A DNA stretch of 64,000 nucleotides, from contig JAJGBQ010000003.1 of the NCBI GenBank assembly GCA_022457065.1, positions 4,030,001 through 4,094,000 on the forward strand, read 5' to 3'. The position numbers were made by a program, and so were the translations under genes. This DNA comes from Curvularia sp. ZM96. Lineage: Eukaryota; Ascomycota; Dothideomycetes; Pleosporales; Pleosporaceae. Shown here piece after piece: positions 1-11,180 of this stretch. The number at the start of each line of letters is the position of its first letter. The first letter of the stretch is position 1. The notes under the pieces were generated by a model that was not told the DNA's origin, searched no databases, and saw only the letters and a program-made list of their open reading frames with translations.

Positions 1-1341
1 AAGAGATGCTTATGAAACACAGTACCCGTGGACAAGATCTCTTACATCGACCATCCAGATCTGAAGATCAACAAGAACGAGAGCACGCAGATGCCGTTTC
101 GTTATGTCAGGGGTGATGACGGGCAACCCATTATGCCTGAGGTATGCAATCCCGAACATGGCACGTTTCGGGCCAACCAGAGATCTGCGCTGACCAGATC
201 TACAGGGCATGCGAGAACTGATTGTCAAGGACTCTGCAAAAAGCCTTAATGACCTTTTCTAGATACGATGCGGCGGTGGCGGCGGCTCCTCCCAACTACT
301 GTGTACTGCTGAAGTTGCAGCGAGTCAAGGGCTCGCAGCATAGAGAGGGAGCATGCGCCACTGTGGCACGCAGTGTTCAATGACCTTGGACAGGTACCGC
401 TTACGGGAATGTTTCTTACATGTCAGTGAGTCTTGGATGGGCTCCGTGGTGAACATAGCACTGGCCGGGCATAGAGAGGTCGGTTGGGAACTGAGCAAAC
501 GGGCCGACTCGAGGGCGATGGGGCTCCAGAAGACAGCCTCGCACCATGCCGTGGCGTAATAGCAAAGTAGTCTGGTGTCTAGACGGGCAATAGGCCATTA
601 GTGTCGATAGTTGGTAGTCTAAAGAAGCCCTTGCCCTGAGCACCGAACCCCCTTGACGTGCGGGACGGAGGCTGCGCGATGCCCCAACCGGCAAACCGGG
701 CGGTCGGTAGGCGGGACGCGTGTCCCGCTCGCTCGAGATAGCATGCCTGAGGCCAGACGAAGTGGGTGATACATGGTTGAAGCAAGCAAGACATGCCCAG
801 GCGTGTCAGAAGCAGCGCGCGCTGTGTGTCTTTCCGAGACGCGGGACGCAGGTAGCCGACATGCCCAGGCCACCGGCAACGCCCGCTGATTGGCTGTACC
901 TGTCGCTGCCAACCGCGGACCAGGGCTCCCAAGAGAGCGCTGAATACCATCCCCATATCAACACCCCGGCCGCATCGATTGTGGGCGTGTATAACCTTCT
1001 CTTTGTTGTCTGTCCAAAAGCCCGGCTGTTGCAGAGTCTTTCTTTTGCTGATACTGCTTTTCTTCGGCTCGCCGGCCTTGCCATCACCGTCCAACCGTCC
1101 CCCTGGTCCTTGGTCCTGGACTCGTCAGCTGGCACAGTGGCCACCTATCCTCCATTGTCCAGAACGATCCGAACTTCTGTTGATTAGCGCCGACCACCGC
1201 AACCAGATCCTACAAGAGCTGCTCGCACCCAGACTGCCCGCCCTTCGTTCCACACCCCATATCGCCCCTCGTCTGCCCATGAGGCAGAGGCAGCGCACCG
1301 CAACTTGAGCGGCATTCCATCCCGACACACGCGCCTTTAAT
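1..1341. other. Intergenic region, 5' of KEX1
   Basis: No gene is supported here. Several open frames of 60-170 codons overlap on both strands at 350-1190, but none shows a recognisable domain or a coherent splice pattern. The last few hundred bases are the likely promoter and leader of the KEX1 gene that starts at 1342. A pyrimidine-rich stretch sits around 1080-1120. Confidence 0.5.
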
Positions 1342-3386
1342 ATGGCTTCCTCACATCCCCCCTCGCGGTGGCGGACAGCCTTGCTGGGCGGCCTGATAGC
1401 CACAGTCTCGTGGCTCCCCAGCATAATGGCAGCGGAAAAGACACAGGCAGACTACTTTGTACACGACTTGCCTGGTGCGCCGCTGCCGCTTTTGAAGATG
1501 CATGCAGGGTAAGCAGGCCAACGACATGGCGAACCATGGACCAAGCTGACCATTGCATAGACACATCGAAGTCGACCCGCAAAACAACGGAAACCTCTTC
1601 TTCTGGCACTACGAGAACCGCCACATCGCCGACAGGCAACGGACCGTGTTATGGCTGAACGGCGGCCCTGGCTGCTCCTCCATGGACGGCGCCATGATGG
1701 AAGTCGGCCCTTACAGAGTCCGCGAGGGTGGCAAGCTCGAGTACAACAATGGCTCGTGGGACGAGTTTGCCAACCTGCTCTTTGTAGATCAGCCTGTAGG
1801 CACCGGCTTCAGCTACGTCAACACAAACAGCTACCTGACCGAACTCGACCAAATGGCCGAGCACATGCTCATCTTTCTCGAAAAGTTCTTCGCTCTGTTC
1901 CCCGAATACGAAAGTGACGATGTGAGTCAATATAACTTGTACTTGCGTGGAAATCATTTTTTTAGCTGACATGCAATAGTTGTATATTGCCGGTGAATCT
2001 TACGCTGGACAGCACATTCCATACATTGCTCGCGCTATCCTCAACCGGAATAAACAGAACCCCGGTAGAACCCAGTGGCCGCTCAAGGGCCTTTTGATTG
2101 GCAATGGCTGGATTTCGCCAGTCGACCAATACCTCTCCTACATACCTTTTGCTTACCAGAACGGCCTCATGAGGGACGGGACAGATTCAGCCAAGCGTAT
2201 TGAAAACCAACAGCGAATTTGTACCGAAAAGCTCAGCGCCGGGGGTATGGATAGAGTGGACACGGGCGAGTGTGAGCAAATCATGGTCGCGATTCTGGAC
2301 GAGACCAAAGATACGAATGCCGATTCGATGCACCAGTGTGTCAACATGTACGACATTCGTCTGCGCGACGACTCGTCTTGTGGAATGAACTGGCCTCCGG
2401 ATCTTAACGAGGTTACTCCTTATCTCCGCCGACCCGACGTTGTCCAGGCACTCCACATCAACTCGGATAAGAAGACTGGATGGCAAGAGTGCAATGGTGC
2501 TGTTTCTAGTCATTTCCGTGCGAAGAAGAGCGAGCCGGCCGTCAAGTTTCTCCCCGAGCTTATCGAGCAAGTCCCCGTTCTGCTCTTTTCCGGTGACAAG
2601 GATTTCATCTGCAATCACGTTGGCACGGAAGCTATGATTCAGAACCTTAAGTGGAACGGCGGAAAGGGCTTCGAAGCCTCTCCTGGCGTTCAGACCGCCA
2701 AGCAGGACTGGATATTCGAGGGCGAACCAGCCGGAACCTGGCAGGAGGCACGCAACCTTACCTATGTCGTCTTCTACAACTCGAGTCACATGGTTCCATT
2801 CGACTACCCACGACGCACCCGCGACATGCTCGATCGTTTCATGAACGTCAACATTGAAGCCATTGGCGGCGCCCCCGCCGACAGCCTCATCGACGGCGAA
2901 AAGGGTCCCCTTACCAGTGTCGGTGACCATCCCAACTCGACAAAAGCCGAAGAAGACAAGAGCAAAGAGCTCAAAGCAGCAGAATGGAAAGCCTACAAGC
3001 GCTCCGGCGAAACCGCCCTCGTCGTCACCGTCATCGTCGCCTGTCTCTGCGCCTTCCTCCTCTGGCGCTCCCGCCGCAAGAACGCAGAATACAAAGGTAT
3101 CGACGGCAACGACGAAGGCAGAGAATCCCTCCTTACCGGCATGGGTCTTGACAATTTCCGCCGGAGAGACCGCAGTCGTGATGTCGAGGCTGCTGACTTT
3201 GACGAGAATGAACTCGAGGATCTGAATGGGAAGAAGAAGAGACCGGCGGGTAATGGATACGCGTCCGAGAAGACCCGAGGACCAACCAATGACTCGTCGT
3301 TTTCGCTGGGTGTGGATAGCGACGATGAGGATGAGGCAGCATCGGGCTCGAGTGATGGAGGGAGGAGGAAAGAGTCGGCGAGGTAA
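1342..3386 (+). CDS. kex1: Pheromone-processing serine carboxypeptidase Kex1
   Basis: Three exons, 1342-1508, 1561-1921 and 1980-3386, with GT-AG introns, give a 644-residue protein. Kex1 is a Golgi membrane carboxypeptidase that trims C-terminal Lys/Arg left by the Kex2 endoprotease on secreted precursors such as pheromones. Visible features are an N-terminal signal peptide (about residues 10-30), the oxyanion motif NGGPGCSS, the nucleophile motif GESYAG (Ser about 183), the Asp motif SGDKDFICN (about 384), the His motif NSSHMVPFDYP (about 446), one transmembrane helix near 520-540, and an acidic, Ser-rich cytosolic tail. The tail and membrane helix separate Kex1 from soluble vacuolar carboxypeptidase Y. 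The start is the only ATG giving a signal peptide. Length is normal for fungal Kex1. Assignment is secure. Confidence 0.95.
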
Positions 3387-4105
3387 ATAGAGAAGAGTTT
3401 GTTTGATAGACTTGAATTGTTGTCGTCTGCTTATAAACCTTTTGTTACGTATTTTTTTGTCTCCTGCTAAAAGGCGGGGAGAAATAACATAGCTGTCTTT
3501 TTTTTCACCGCAAGTTAGAGAGAGACAGAGCGAGATCGAGTTTTTTTACTAGCATTTTTGATTTTTCAGCCAAGAACTGAAAACTGGAGTTTCTGGGAAC
3601 ATGTCGGTTGGGAAGTGTACATATATAGCTATATTGTGATTTAGGAAGTTAAACAGCGAGTTTGACCAAAAGAGTTTGAATAGCGAGATATGCATACCAT
3701 GTATCAAAACTTATTCTTCATTGTTAGTTTCTGGGAGATGATGGGTCTGTGTTTGTGAGTGCTTTGGAGGCTCTGGAAGGGCATGCATGAGGTTGTTTGG
3801 GGTAGGTGGCCGAGGCACCAGTACTATCCTCTCTGCTCCCTCTAACACACCCAGATGACCATATTTTATGCCAGTACAGACGAATATCTGAGTAACCAGA
3901 CACAAGACGCAAAGTAGGAATCCTTTTCGCTTACATCGTTGTAAGCTATCACCATCCATTGCAGCCAGCTGCACCGCATCGGGTAGCCTTCAAGAACACC
4001 TATACAGTCCTCTAGCCAAACCATATGGGTTTGTCAATCTGTCCCTAGGAGGACTCCTACATCCACACCCCCATCATCCTACCTGAAGCAGAAGCTCTCA
4101 TTTCC
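3387..4105. other. Convergent intergenic region
   Basis: This lies between the 3' ends of KEX1 and the IFI6/27-like gene. The first 250 bases contain T-rich tracts and are probably the KEX1 3' UTR. A minus-strand frame at 3711-3974 has one hydrophobic stretch but no support as a gene. Nothing else was seen. Confidence 0.5.
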
Positions 4106-4925
4106 CTATTTCGCCGCAGCCGCAGCAATTGCCATACCAGACGTAGCCGTCGTCAACCCATTCACGACAGCAGCGCCAGCACCACCCGCAGCTGCACTCT
4201 GCAAGAGAGCAAAGATACTTCCCGCCTGCACGGGTCCAATCATCGACTGCATGATCGCAGCAGCCGAACCTTGAGACATCATCAGCGTTTCCATTCCTTC
4301 CATCACCTTAACGAAAGCAAAAAACGAATAGAGAAAAACGGCTAAGGAAACAGAAAAAGAACTCACCACCCACCACCCCCTCCGCCGTAAACCCCAAACT
4401 CCACAGCACAGGAACCGTGATCAACTCCGGCACAAAGAACACCGTCCCAGCCAGCACTATAAAAGCCGTTTGACCGGGATGCTTCTCAATCCACTCCGCA
4501 ATCTCCCCCGGCACCTGCTGCGTGACCCTAAACACCGTCTGCGCAGCCGCCACAACCCCCAGCTCCTCTGCCTTCTTCTGAACCGCTACTTGCACTTCCT
4601 GCGCTAGCTGCTCCCATGGGACTTGCGTGACGCGCCAGTGGACGTGGTTGTATGCTCCTGTGACGGAGTCTTGCGTCTGCTGGCGCGCGACGCCGAGAGC
4701 ACGCGATGCTTTGTTTGCAGCGTTGAAGGAGACGGAGCCGGCGATGGAGCCGGCGACGACCATGACCTGGTGGAGGGGATGGTTGGGATCTAGTTTCCCC
4801 TCTACGTCTTTGCCCCAGGCGTCGAGGTGGGCGCCCGTGTGTTGGCCAAAGGAGTCGAGGTGTGCGTGCATGGCTGCGCCGGCGTGGATAAGGTTGTTGC
4901 CGAAGTTGCGGAGCCAGGCGTCCAT
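4106..4925 (-). CDS. IFI6/IFI27 (ISG12)-family small membrane protein
   Basis: Two exons, 4925-4367 and 4269-4106, give 240 residues. The intron (donor GTGAGT at 4366, acceptor AAG ending 4270) falls inside the family core, and joining it gives the continuous motif GFTAEGVVGGSAAAIMQS followed by GPVQAGSIFALLQSA. That pattern, Gly/Ala-rich with a QS pair and a GS-FA-LQS block, is characteristic of the interferon-inducible 6-16/ISG12 domain. It also occurs in fungi, where its role is unknown. In animals these proteins sit in mitochondrial or ER membranes. The N-terminal 110 residues contain His-rich amphipathic segments (HAHLDSFGQHTGAHLDAWG), then a hydrophobic stretch at about 160-185 and a Gly/Ala-rich C terminus. 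The ATG at 4925 is chosen over an in-frame upstream ATG near 5071. Function in the fungus is not known. Confidence 0.8.
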
Positions 4926-5297
4926 TTTGGGCGGAGTGTTGAAGGGAAGGAAGGAAGAGGGGCTGGTAAGTGATAGAGGCGAGATCCATTGATTGAGGGG
5001 AGGTGGAAGGTCAGTGTTTCTTGGCTTGCTGTTGTGTAACCATGGATGCCAGCGAAGCATATCGATACCAATCACACCTATACTAGGTCTGCGTAGGGCA
5101 CATGTGTTTGAGTATGGAGTTCATTGTGGTGATAGTTACCCTACAAGCCATTGTAGTCTAATCGTCTCACTAACAATCTCCAAGCCTGAACCTGTCTCCG
5201 GAGCACCTATCCAGGGCCAAGAAGTCACCGCACCTCAGGCCCTTCATAACATTCCCCACAAGAGCAGATTCACTGACCTGGCTAGGCCATCCATACC

Positions 5298-5918
5298 TTA
5301 CAAAGCCTTCCTCAACGCACTCTTGAATGGAATAATCTGCACATCATCCAAATTCCACACACCCTCTGTAACATAAACATCCTTCTTCAGCCTCTCAATC
5401 ACCTCCTCTCTTGTCTTGGCACCAATCAAACACGCAGATCCCTTCATCTTGGGCGGATTCGTGTCGCCGGGTTGAATAGGCTCTTCTAGCATAGCGCCTG
5501 CATATTCTTGTCAGCAATTGCATTTTCCACACACGAAATAACAAAGCCTTGTCGAATCCAAACAGTGACAAAACACATAAAGCCCCGACAAACTAATGTC
5601 CAGCAGTCCAGAGTCTAACCGGACGAAATCAAGGATCGACGTAGAGAGAAATGCAAACATACCACCCCAAAGCCACATATCATCCCTATCACTCTTCAAT
5701 CCCTCGAGATGCTTCGGCCTCGCCGCGAGCCGCTTACTCAGCGCGTCCTTGTGGTCAGGGACAATAACAAGCCATTCCTGTAGCGGCTGCGCAGTTGTAG
5801 AACTCATGGTGCTGCGTTGTGCGAGTCGGTGCTGTAACGGTCGTGGTACGAGCGAAGAAGAAGACGTTGAGGCTCGGAGACAGGAACGCCGGATAAGAGG
5901 GGAGAAAAGGTGGTGCAT
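5298..5918 (-). CDS. YCII-related domain protein with mitochondrial-type leader
   Basis: Two exons, 5918-5663 and 5497-5298, give 151 residues. The YCII-related fold (a ferredoxin-like alpha/beta domain) covers about residues 47-145, starting at QEWLVIVPDHKDAL and including the WLWGG and GSACLIGAKTREEV segments. Family members are small, often dimeric, and mostly without a defined reaction in fungi. The first 37 residues are rich in Arg, Ser and Leu with no acidic residues, as in a mitochondrial presequence. A second in-frame ATG at 5807 would give a leaderless 114-residue form that still holds the full domain. The gene is transcribed away from RNR1's 3' end. Identity as a YCII protein is good; the substrate is unknown. 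Confidence 0.85.
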
Positions 5919-6533
5919 GTATATCGTTTTTCTCTGACAGAATGTCCCAAGGTCTGGGTGATTATAAACCTAAGGGAGGGATGGGGAGGGGAGCAAGCGT
6001 GAGAGGTGGGGCTAGGGCGGGTAAGATGGCGGGTGGACGCGGTATAGAGCTCGGTGGTGGTAGAGGAGTTGACACACGCGCGTCAGCTTCAATTGTTACT
6101 TGAACTTGAACTTTTTAAAGACAGGCTTGGTCAGCTCTGGACTAGCGATGTACTCGCAAGGGCGCGTGGTCAATGGTTGTACATTCAAAGGGCGTGGAGG
6201 ATGTGGGGAAATCACGTAGCTTCGGAACTGAGCCGCGGCTTTCGGAAACATGCCACTTTCGGAAATACCACTTTGGAGCACGAAGGCGTGGGGTAGACGT
6301 TTGGATACTTTGACTACAGCACCATCACATCCCAGACAATCGAACTCTTCTCATGAACAGCGTCTATTTGCTACATACATTAAGCATGGCGATAAACATT
6401 GGATCCAAACTCATAAACTCATAGCTCCGACGTATATCCAATCGTAAAGACAGCTAACGCCGTGAACAAAACGGCATGAACAACACGAACAAAGCGCCAC
6501 ACTCAACACACCCATTACTAAAACATCGCCAAC
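5919..6533. other. Intergenic region, YCII promoter and RNR1 3' end
   Basis: This holds the promoter of the minus-strand YCII gene (5919 onward) and the 3' UTR of RNR1. Short frames on both strands lack support. No structured RNA or repeat was seen. Confidence 0.5.
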
Positions 6534-9346
6534 CTAACCACTGCACATGACGCAGGACTCAGGGTTCTCTATTGAGCAAGCAAGGACGGCGTCCGCATAG
6601 ATATCACCATCCCGTGCCTCGCTGTCGTCCTTTGAATCTTCCTCTTGCTTGGCCTTGTTTGCGAGCTCTTCATCTTGCTTGCCAACAGCATCGGCAGCAA
6701 CCATCTTGGGGCTCTCGCCCTCCTCAACGTCAGCCTTGAAGGGCTTGCTGGCGAGGGCATTCTTGCTCTCTGGGGCAACGTCTGGCTTGGAAACACCGTT
6801 GGCACCTGCCTCTGACTTGGTGTCATACATTGGTCGTGGAGCTACCTCTGAGTTGCCACCAGAGCTACGGATTGCCTCTGGGACGAAGCCGGGTTGCTTG
6901 CGGACCTTTGGCAGAGCACGAGCAACGTTGGTGTCTGCAACCTTGAGAGCCTCTTGGTCGACAGTGAACTGAATGGGAGCAGAGGCAGCCATAGTACGGA
7001 GGTAGTACATGCCCGTCTTGAGACCAAGCTTCCATCCGGCAAAGTGCATGGAGGTGATCTTGCCCATGGTTGGCTCCTTCATGTGGATGTTGAGTGACTG
7101 AGACTGGTCAATGAAGGCACCACGGTCAGCCGCCATCTGGATAATGGTTCGCTGCGAGATTTCCCACACAGTCTTGTACAGAGTCTTGGTCTCCTCAGGG
7201 ATGTTGGGGATTCTTGCAATGGAACCACCCTCGGCGATGATGCGGTTCTTCATGTTCTCAGACCACAGGCCCATGTCGACAAGGTCTTTGAGCAGCCATG
7301 GGTTGACAACCTGGAACTCACCCGCGAGTACACGACGGGAGTAGATGTTGGAGGTGTAGGGCTCGAAGCACTCGTTGTTTCCGAGGATCTGAGAGGTTGA
7401 GGCAGTTGGCATGGGTGCAATCAGCAGCGAGTTGCGGACACCGTGCTGAGCAATCTTGGCCTTCAGTTCAGCCCAGTCCCAGAGATCGGTAGGGGTGACA
7501 TTCCACATGTCATACTGAAGGATACCCTGTGAGACGGGTGATCCCTCGTAGGTCTCATAAGGACCAAGCTCCTTGGCAATGTCGCATGAGGAAGTAAGAG
7601 CAGCATGGTAAATGGTTTCGAAGATCTGGATGTTGAGCTTCTTGGCCTCTGCAGACTCGAATGGCAGGCGCAGGGCGAGGAAAGCATCAGCCAGACCTTG
7701 CACACCCATACCAATGGGTCGGTGACGGAAGTTGCTGCGGCGCGCCTCCTCGACGGGGTAGTGGTTGACCTCAATGATCTTGTTCAAGTTGCGGGTGACA
7801 ACCTGAGTGACCTCGTGGAGCTTCTTGAAGTCAAACTCTCCGCGCTTGTAGTCGACAAAGGAAGGCAGGGCAAGGGAGGCCAAGTTGCAAACAGCAACCT
7901 CGTCAGGGGCAGTGTACTCGATGATCTCTGTGCACAGGTTGGAGCTGCGAATGGTACCCAGGTTCTTCTGGTTGCTCTTGCGGTTGCAAGCATCCTTGTA
8001 GAGCATAAAGGGGTTACCAGTCTCGGTCTGGGCCTCAAGAATGGCATACCACAGCTTCTGGGCGCGAACAGTCTCGCGGCCCTTGTTCTGCTTCTCGTAG
8101 CTCTCGTACAGCGCCTCAAACTCATCGCCGTAGACATCGGCCAGGCCAGGGCACTCGTTGGGGCACATAAGAGTCCACTCGCCGTTCTCTTGGACACGCT
8201 TCATGAAGAGATCGGGAATCCACAGAGCGTAGAAGAGATCACGAGCGCGAACCTCTTCCTTGCCGTGGTTCTTGCGGAGGTCGAGGAAGCCAAAGACATC
8301 AGCGTGCCAGGGCTCAAGGTAAATAGCAAAGGCACCTGGGCGCTTGTTGCCACCCTGGTCGACGTAGCGAGCAGTGTTGTTGTATACACGGAGCATAGGG
8401 ATGAGACCGTTTGATGTGCCGTTGGTGCCGCCAATGTATGAGCCGGTGGCACGAATTCGGTGGACGTTGAGACCAATACCGCCAGCGGTCTTGGAGATCA
8501 AGGCACACGTCTTGAGAGTGTCGTAAATACCGTCGATGCTGTCCTCCTTCATGTCGATAAGGAAGCAGGAAGACATCTGAGGTTGTGGAGTACCGGCGTT
8601 GAACAGCGTCGGTGAGGCGTGTGTGAAGTACTTTTGTGACATGTAGTCGTAGGTCTCAATGGCCTTCTCAATGTCCTCGCCGTGGATGCCAACAGCGACA
8701 CGCATGAGCATGTGCTGTGGGCGCTCGGCAACCTTGCCGTCTATGCGGAGGAGGTATGAGCGCTCAAGTGTCTTGAAGCCGAAGAATTGGTAGTTGAAAT
8801 CTCGGTCGTATACTATAGCCGAGTTGAGCTCATCTGCATGATCCTGGATGATCTTGTACACAGAATCGGAGATCATGGGCTGATGCTTGCCGTTCTTGGG
8901 GTTGACGTAGTTGTAGAGATCCGATACAACTGCAGAGAATTGCTTCTTCGTCTGCTTGTGAAGATTTGATACGGCGATACGTGCGGCCAGGATGGCGTAA
9001 TCGGGATGTGTGGTGGTCATGTAGGCTGCTGTTTCGGCGGCCTGTTGTGTGTTAGGAACAAGGAGGGGATATGAGGCCTGTTCAACGGCATACCAAGTCA
9101 TCCAGCTGCGTCGTGTTGACACCCTGGTAGACACCAGAGATGACCTTCATTGTGATGGCAGCGGGGTCGACATGGTCTGGGTCGAGGCCGTAACATAGCC
9201 TCGAAACACGTGCTGTGATCTTATCGAACTGCACGCGTTCCTTGCGTCCGTCTGAAATCAATTGTTAGCATGGGAGGAAAGTTTGCAGGCAGTGAAGCCG
9301 AGGCGGTGAAGACCAGTTGGTACATACCACGCTTGAAGACAAACAT
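6534..9346 (-). CDS. rnr1: Ribonucleoside-diphosphate reductase large subunit
   Basis: Three exons, 9346-9328 (19 nt), 9251-9094 and 9041-6534, give 894 residues. The class Ia large subunit reduces ribonucleoside diphosphates to dNDPs in the cytosol, with Rnr2/Rnr4-type small subunits supplying the radical. The N terminus (MFVFKRDGRKERVQFDKIT) is the ATP-cone that senses ATP/dATP. The barrel has the SSCFLID cysteine, the SNLCTEI N-x-C-x-E active-site motif and the GGIGLNVHRIRATGSYI specificity/active-site region. The C terminus ends CVMCSG, the CxxC pair that re-reduces the active site. Before it lies a linker of about 100 residues rich in Lys, Glu and Ser, as in other fungal Rnr1. The tiny first exon is required to restore the conserved start. 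The promoter shared with bL17m carries ACGCGT boxes. Confidence 0.97.
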
Positions 9347-9465
9347 GTTGAATTAGAAGAGTCCTAGGACTGAAGGGTATATGGTATTGGGGTATCAGAA
9401 AGGAGGGTTGAGTGTCTGGAAGAGCGTGCAGGCACAGGAGGGGTGAGTGGGTGCAGGGACTTATA

Positions 9466-9500
9466 ACGCGTTGCGAGGGCCTGAAAGAAACGCGACGCGT
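9466..9500. promoter_or_regulatory. Paired MCB-type (ACGCGT) boxes in RNR1/bL17m promoter
   Basis: ACGCGT occurs at 9466-9471 and 9495-9500, with a near match ACGCGA at 9490-9495, about 120-155 bp upstream of the RNR1 ATG. In yeasts ACGCGT is the MluI cell-cycle box bound by MBF (Mbp1/Swi6-type factors), which drives G1/S expression of RNR1 and other replication genes. Use by this fungus is inferred from motif and target gene. Confidence 0.6.
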
Positions 9501-9671
9501 TGCTTAGGTCACGGATTAGTGTTAAAGTGCTTGCATAATCCGGCCATTGGCAGGGGTGGGGTCGGGTAAACGCCGGCCGGCCGCCCGAACTTTTCGTGGG
9601 TTGGAGGTGTTGCGACAGCATCTACGCCCAGCACATCTCCCTCCACGGCCACATAGATCCAATTGCCCGTC

Positions 9672-10476
9672 ATGGCGGGTGGTCACATGAAATATCGCCA
9701 TCTCAGCCGGTCGTCGGCACACCGCCAGGCGCTCCTGCGAAACCTCGTCACATCGCTTTTCAAGCACGAATCCATTGCGACAACATGGCACAAGGCAAAG
9801 GAAGCCCAGCGGCTGGCCGAGAAACTGGTCACGCTGGGAAAGAAGAACACTGAGGCTTCGCGGCGGAGAGCAATGCAAATATTCTATGTATGGATTTTGG
9901 GAGCAGCAGTGGAAATAGCAATGGCATACTGACAGGCGTCAGGAACCGAACGAGATGGTACCCAAGCTGTTTGGACCGATAAGAGAGCGCTATGCTGGAA
10001 GACCCGGCGGTTACACGCGTGTTCTCCGCATTGAGCCCCTCAAGGAAGACCAGGCCGAATCCGCCATACTCGAACTCGTCGATGGACCCAAGGATATGCG
10101 CTTTGCCCTGACAGCAAAGACACTGGCCCGGAGGCCCGCAAAGCTGGGTCTGAGTCCAGCGCTGACGACACATGTCAAGAAGGTTACACAGTTCCGCGAA
10201 GGGGGCGTCGAGAGCCTGCGGGAGATGGTCCAGCGGCTGCGGATAGAGCAAGAAGAGGGCATAGATGAGAGGATACTACCGCCGCCCAGGAAAGTATACC
10301 CTGAGGACAAGATGAAGAGGGAGATGCATTACTTTGAAGAAGTCGACTACTACAAGCCAGCAAACCCCGTCAGGAGAAAGAGTGCTAAGAAAGCGGTGAT
10401 TGAGCAGCCTCAGGCGGAAGAAGTTGTGGTGGAAGAGCAGGTAGCGGCCCCAGAGACCAGGAAGGAAGTTTCATGA
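9672..10476 (+). CDS. MRPL8: Mitochondrial large-subunit ribosomal protein bL17m
   Basis: Two exons, 9672-9887 and 9943-10476, give 249 residues. The N-terminal 110 residues match ribosomal protein L17: the HLSRSSAHRQALLRNL start, the TTWHKAKEAQRLAEKLVTLGK helix and the IRERYAGRPGGYTRVLRIE block near the domain end. The protein is a structural component of the mitochondrial 54S subunit. Fungal copies carry a long C-terminal extension, seen here from about residue 120, with a basic segment and a Glu/Val-rich tail. Of two nearby acceptor AGs (9935 and 9942), only the second keeps frame (EPNEMVPKLFGPIRERY). It is divergent from RNR1 across 325 bp. Confidence 0.93.
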
Positions 10477-10602
10477 GGTTTCCACAGCCTATGTATAACG
10501 TATCAATGTGCAACATCACCTCGACGTAGAGGTCACCTTTGCCATGCCAGCCAAGCCAGCCCGTGCGCGGATCTGAACATGTGGGGTGAAGCTTATTACA
10601 GC

Positions 10603-11180
10603 TCACAACGGACCCGTGAATACGCCATTTTGAAAGTCGACGACGGTCGCCTTCTCGACTACTGCACTGGCCGCTTCTTTAAAGGCCTTGTGGGCTGGAT
10701 CATCGTTGACATAGTAATCGCGATCTTGAATCGAGTGGAACTGCAAGACAAAAGCGTGACTGATGCCGTTCTAGCAAAGTGAGTATGGGAGCGGTGCATG
10801 TTTGGTCGGGCCCCAGTACCTGGAGGTTCTCGGTCGAGATGTCCTTGCCGCCAGCCACGGACACGATGTACGGCCTGGCTGTACTTGGATGCACACACTG
10901 CTTGCTCAGGCCAAAGAAGCGCGACGTGATCTGTATGCAACTAGACTTAGCACTGTGCTCAGGCGTGCGGAGCCGCTATCATCACCTCCTTGATGGCAAA
11001 AGCACTGGTGCCCTGTTTGAACTGGAACAAGACGATATGCGTGGTATACGGCACGACGGGCGCATGAGGCCCAAAGATGGATTCTGCAAGCGAGTGTCCC
11101 ACGGTGCGCGAGAAGAGCACGAGACTGACACTGAGCAGCAGCAGCAGCACCAGGCCCGACGTCTTGTTTGGTATTATCAT
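10603..11180 (-). CDS. Stress-responsive alpha/beta-barrel (Dabb) protein, membrane-anchored
   Basis: Three exons, 11180-10986, 10930-10820 and 10770-10603, give 157 residues. The Dabb domain covers about residues 46-155: it begins THIVLFQFK, continues ISTENLQNGISHAFVLQFHS and ends DFQNGVFTGPL. The segment RDYYVNDDPAHKAFKE is typical of fungal members. Dabb proteins are small dimeric ferredoxin-like folds linked to stress responses; some are cyclases or heme-related enzymes, and no activity can be assigned here. Unusually, the first 30 residues form a strong hydrophobic helix (SGLVLLLLLSVSLVLF), which suggests a signal anchor or ER/secretory location. The first donor is GTGATG, slightly off consensus. 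The gene is divergent from the small membrane protein at 11814. Confidence 0.85.

Noticed and set aside
579..1094. 171-codon minus-strand frame and overlapping plus-strand frame at 720-1187 upstream of KEX1
   Set aside because: They overlap each other on opposite strands in C/G-rich sequence, show no domain, and have Cys/Arg/Pro-rich composition typical of chance frames.
2187..2930. 247-codon antisense frame inside KEX1
   Set aside because: It lies wholly opposite conserved carboxypeptidase coding sequence, a codon-bias shadow.
3711..3974. 87-codon minus-strand frame with a hydrophobic stretch
   Set aside because: It sits in the 3' flank of KEX1 with no homologue recognised and no second line of support.
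7605..8414. 269-codon antisense frame inside RNR1
   Set aside because: It is a Leu/Val-rich shadow of highly biased RNR1 codons.
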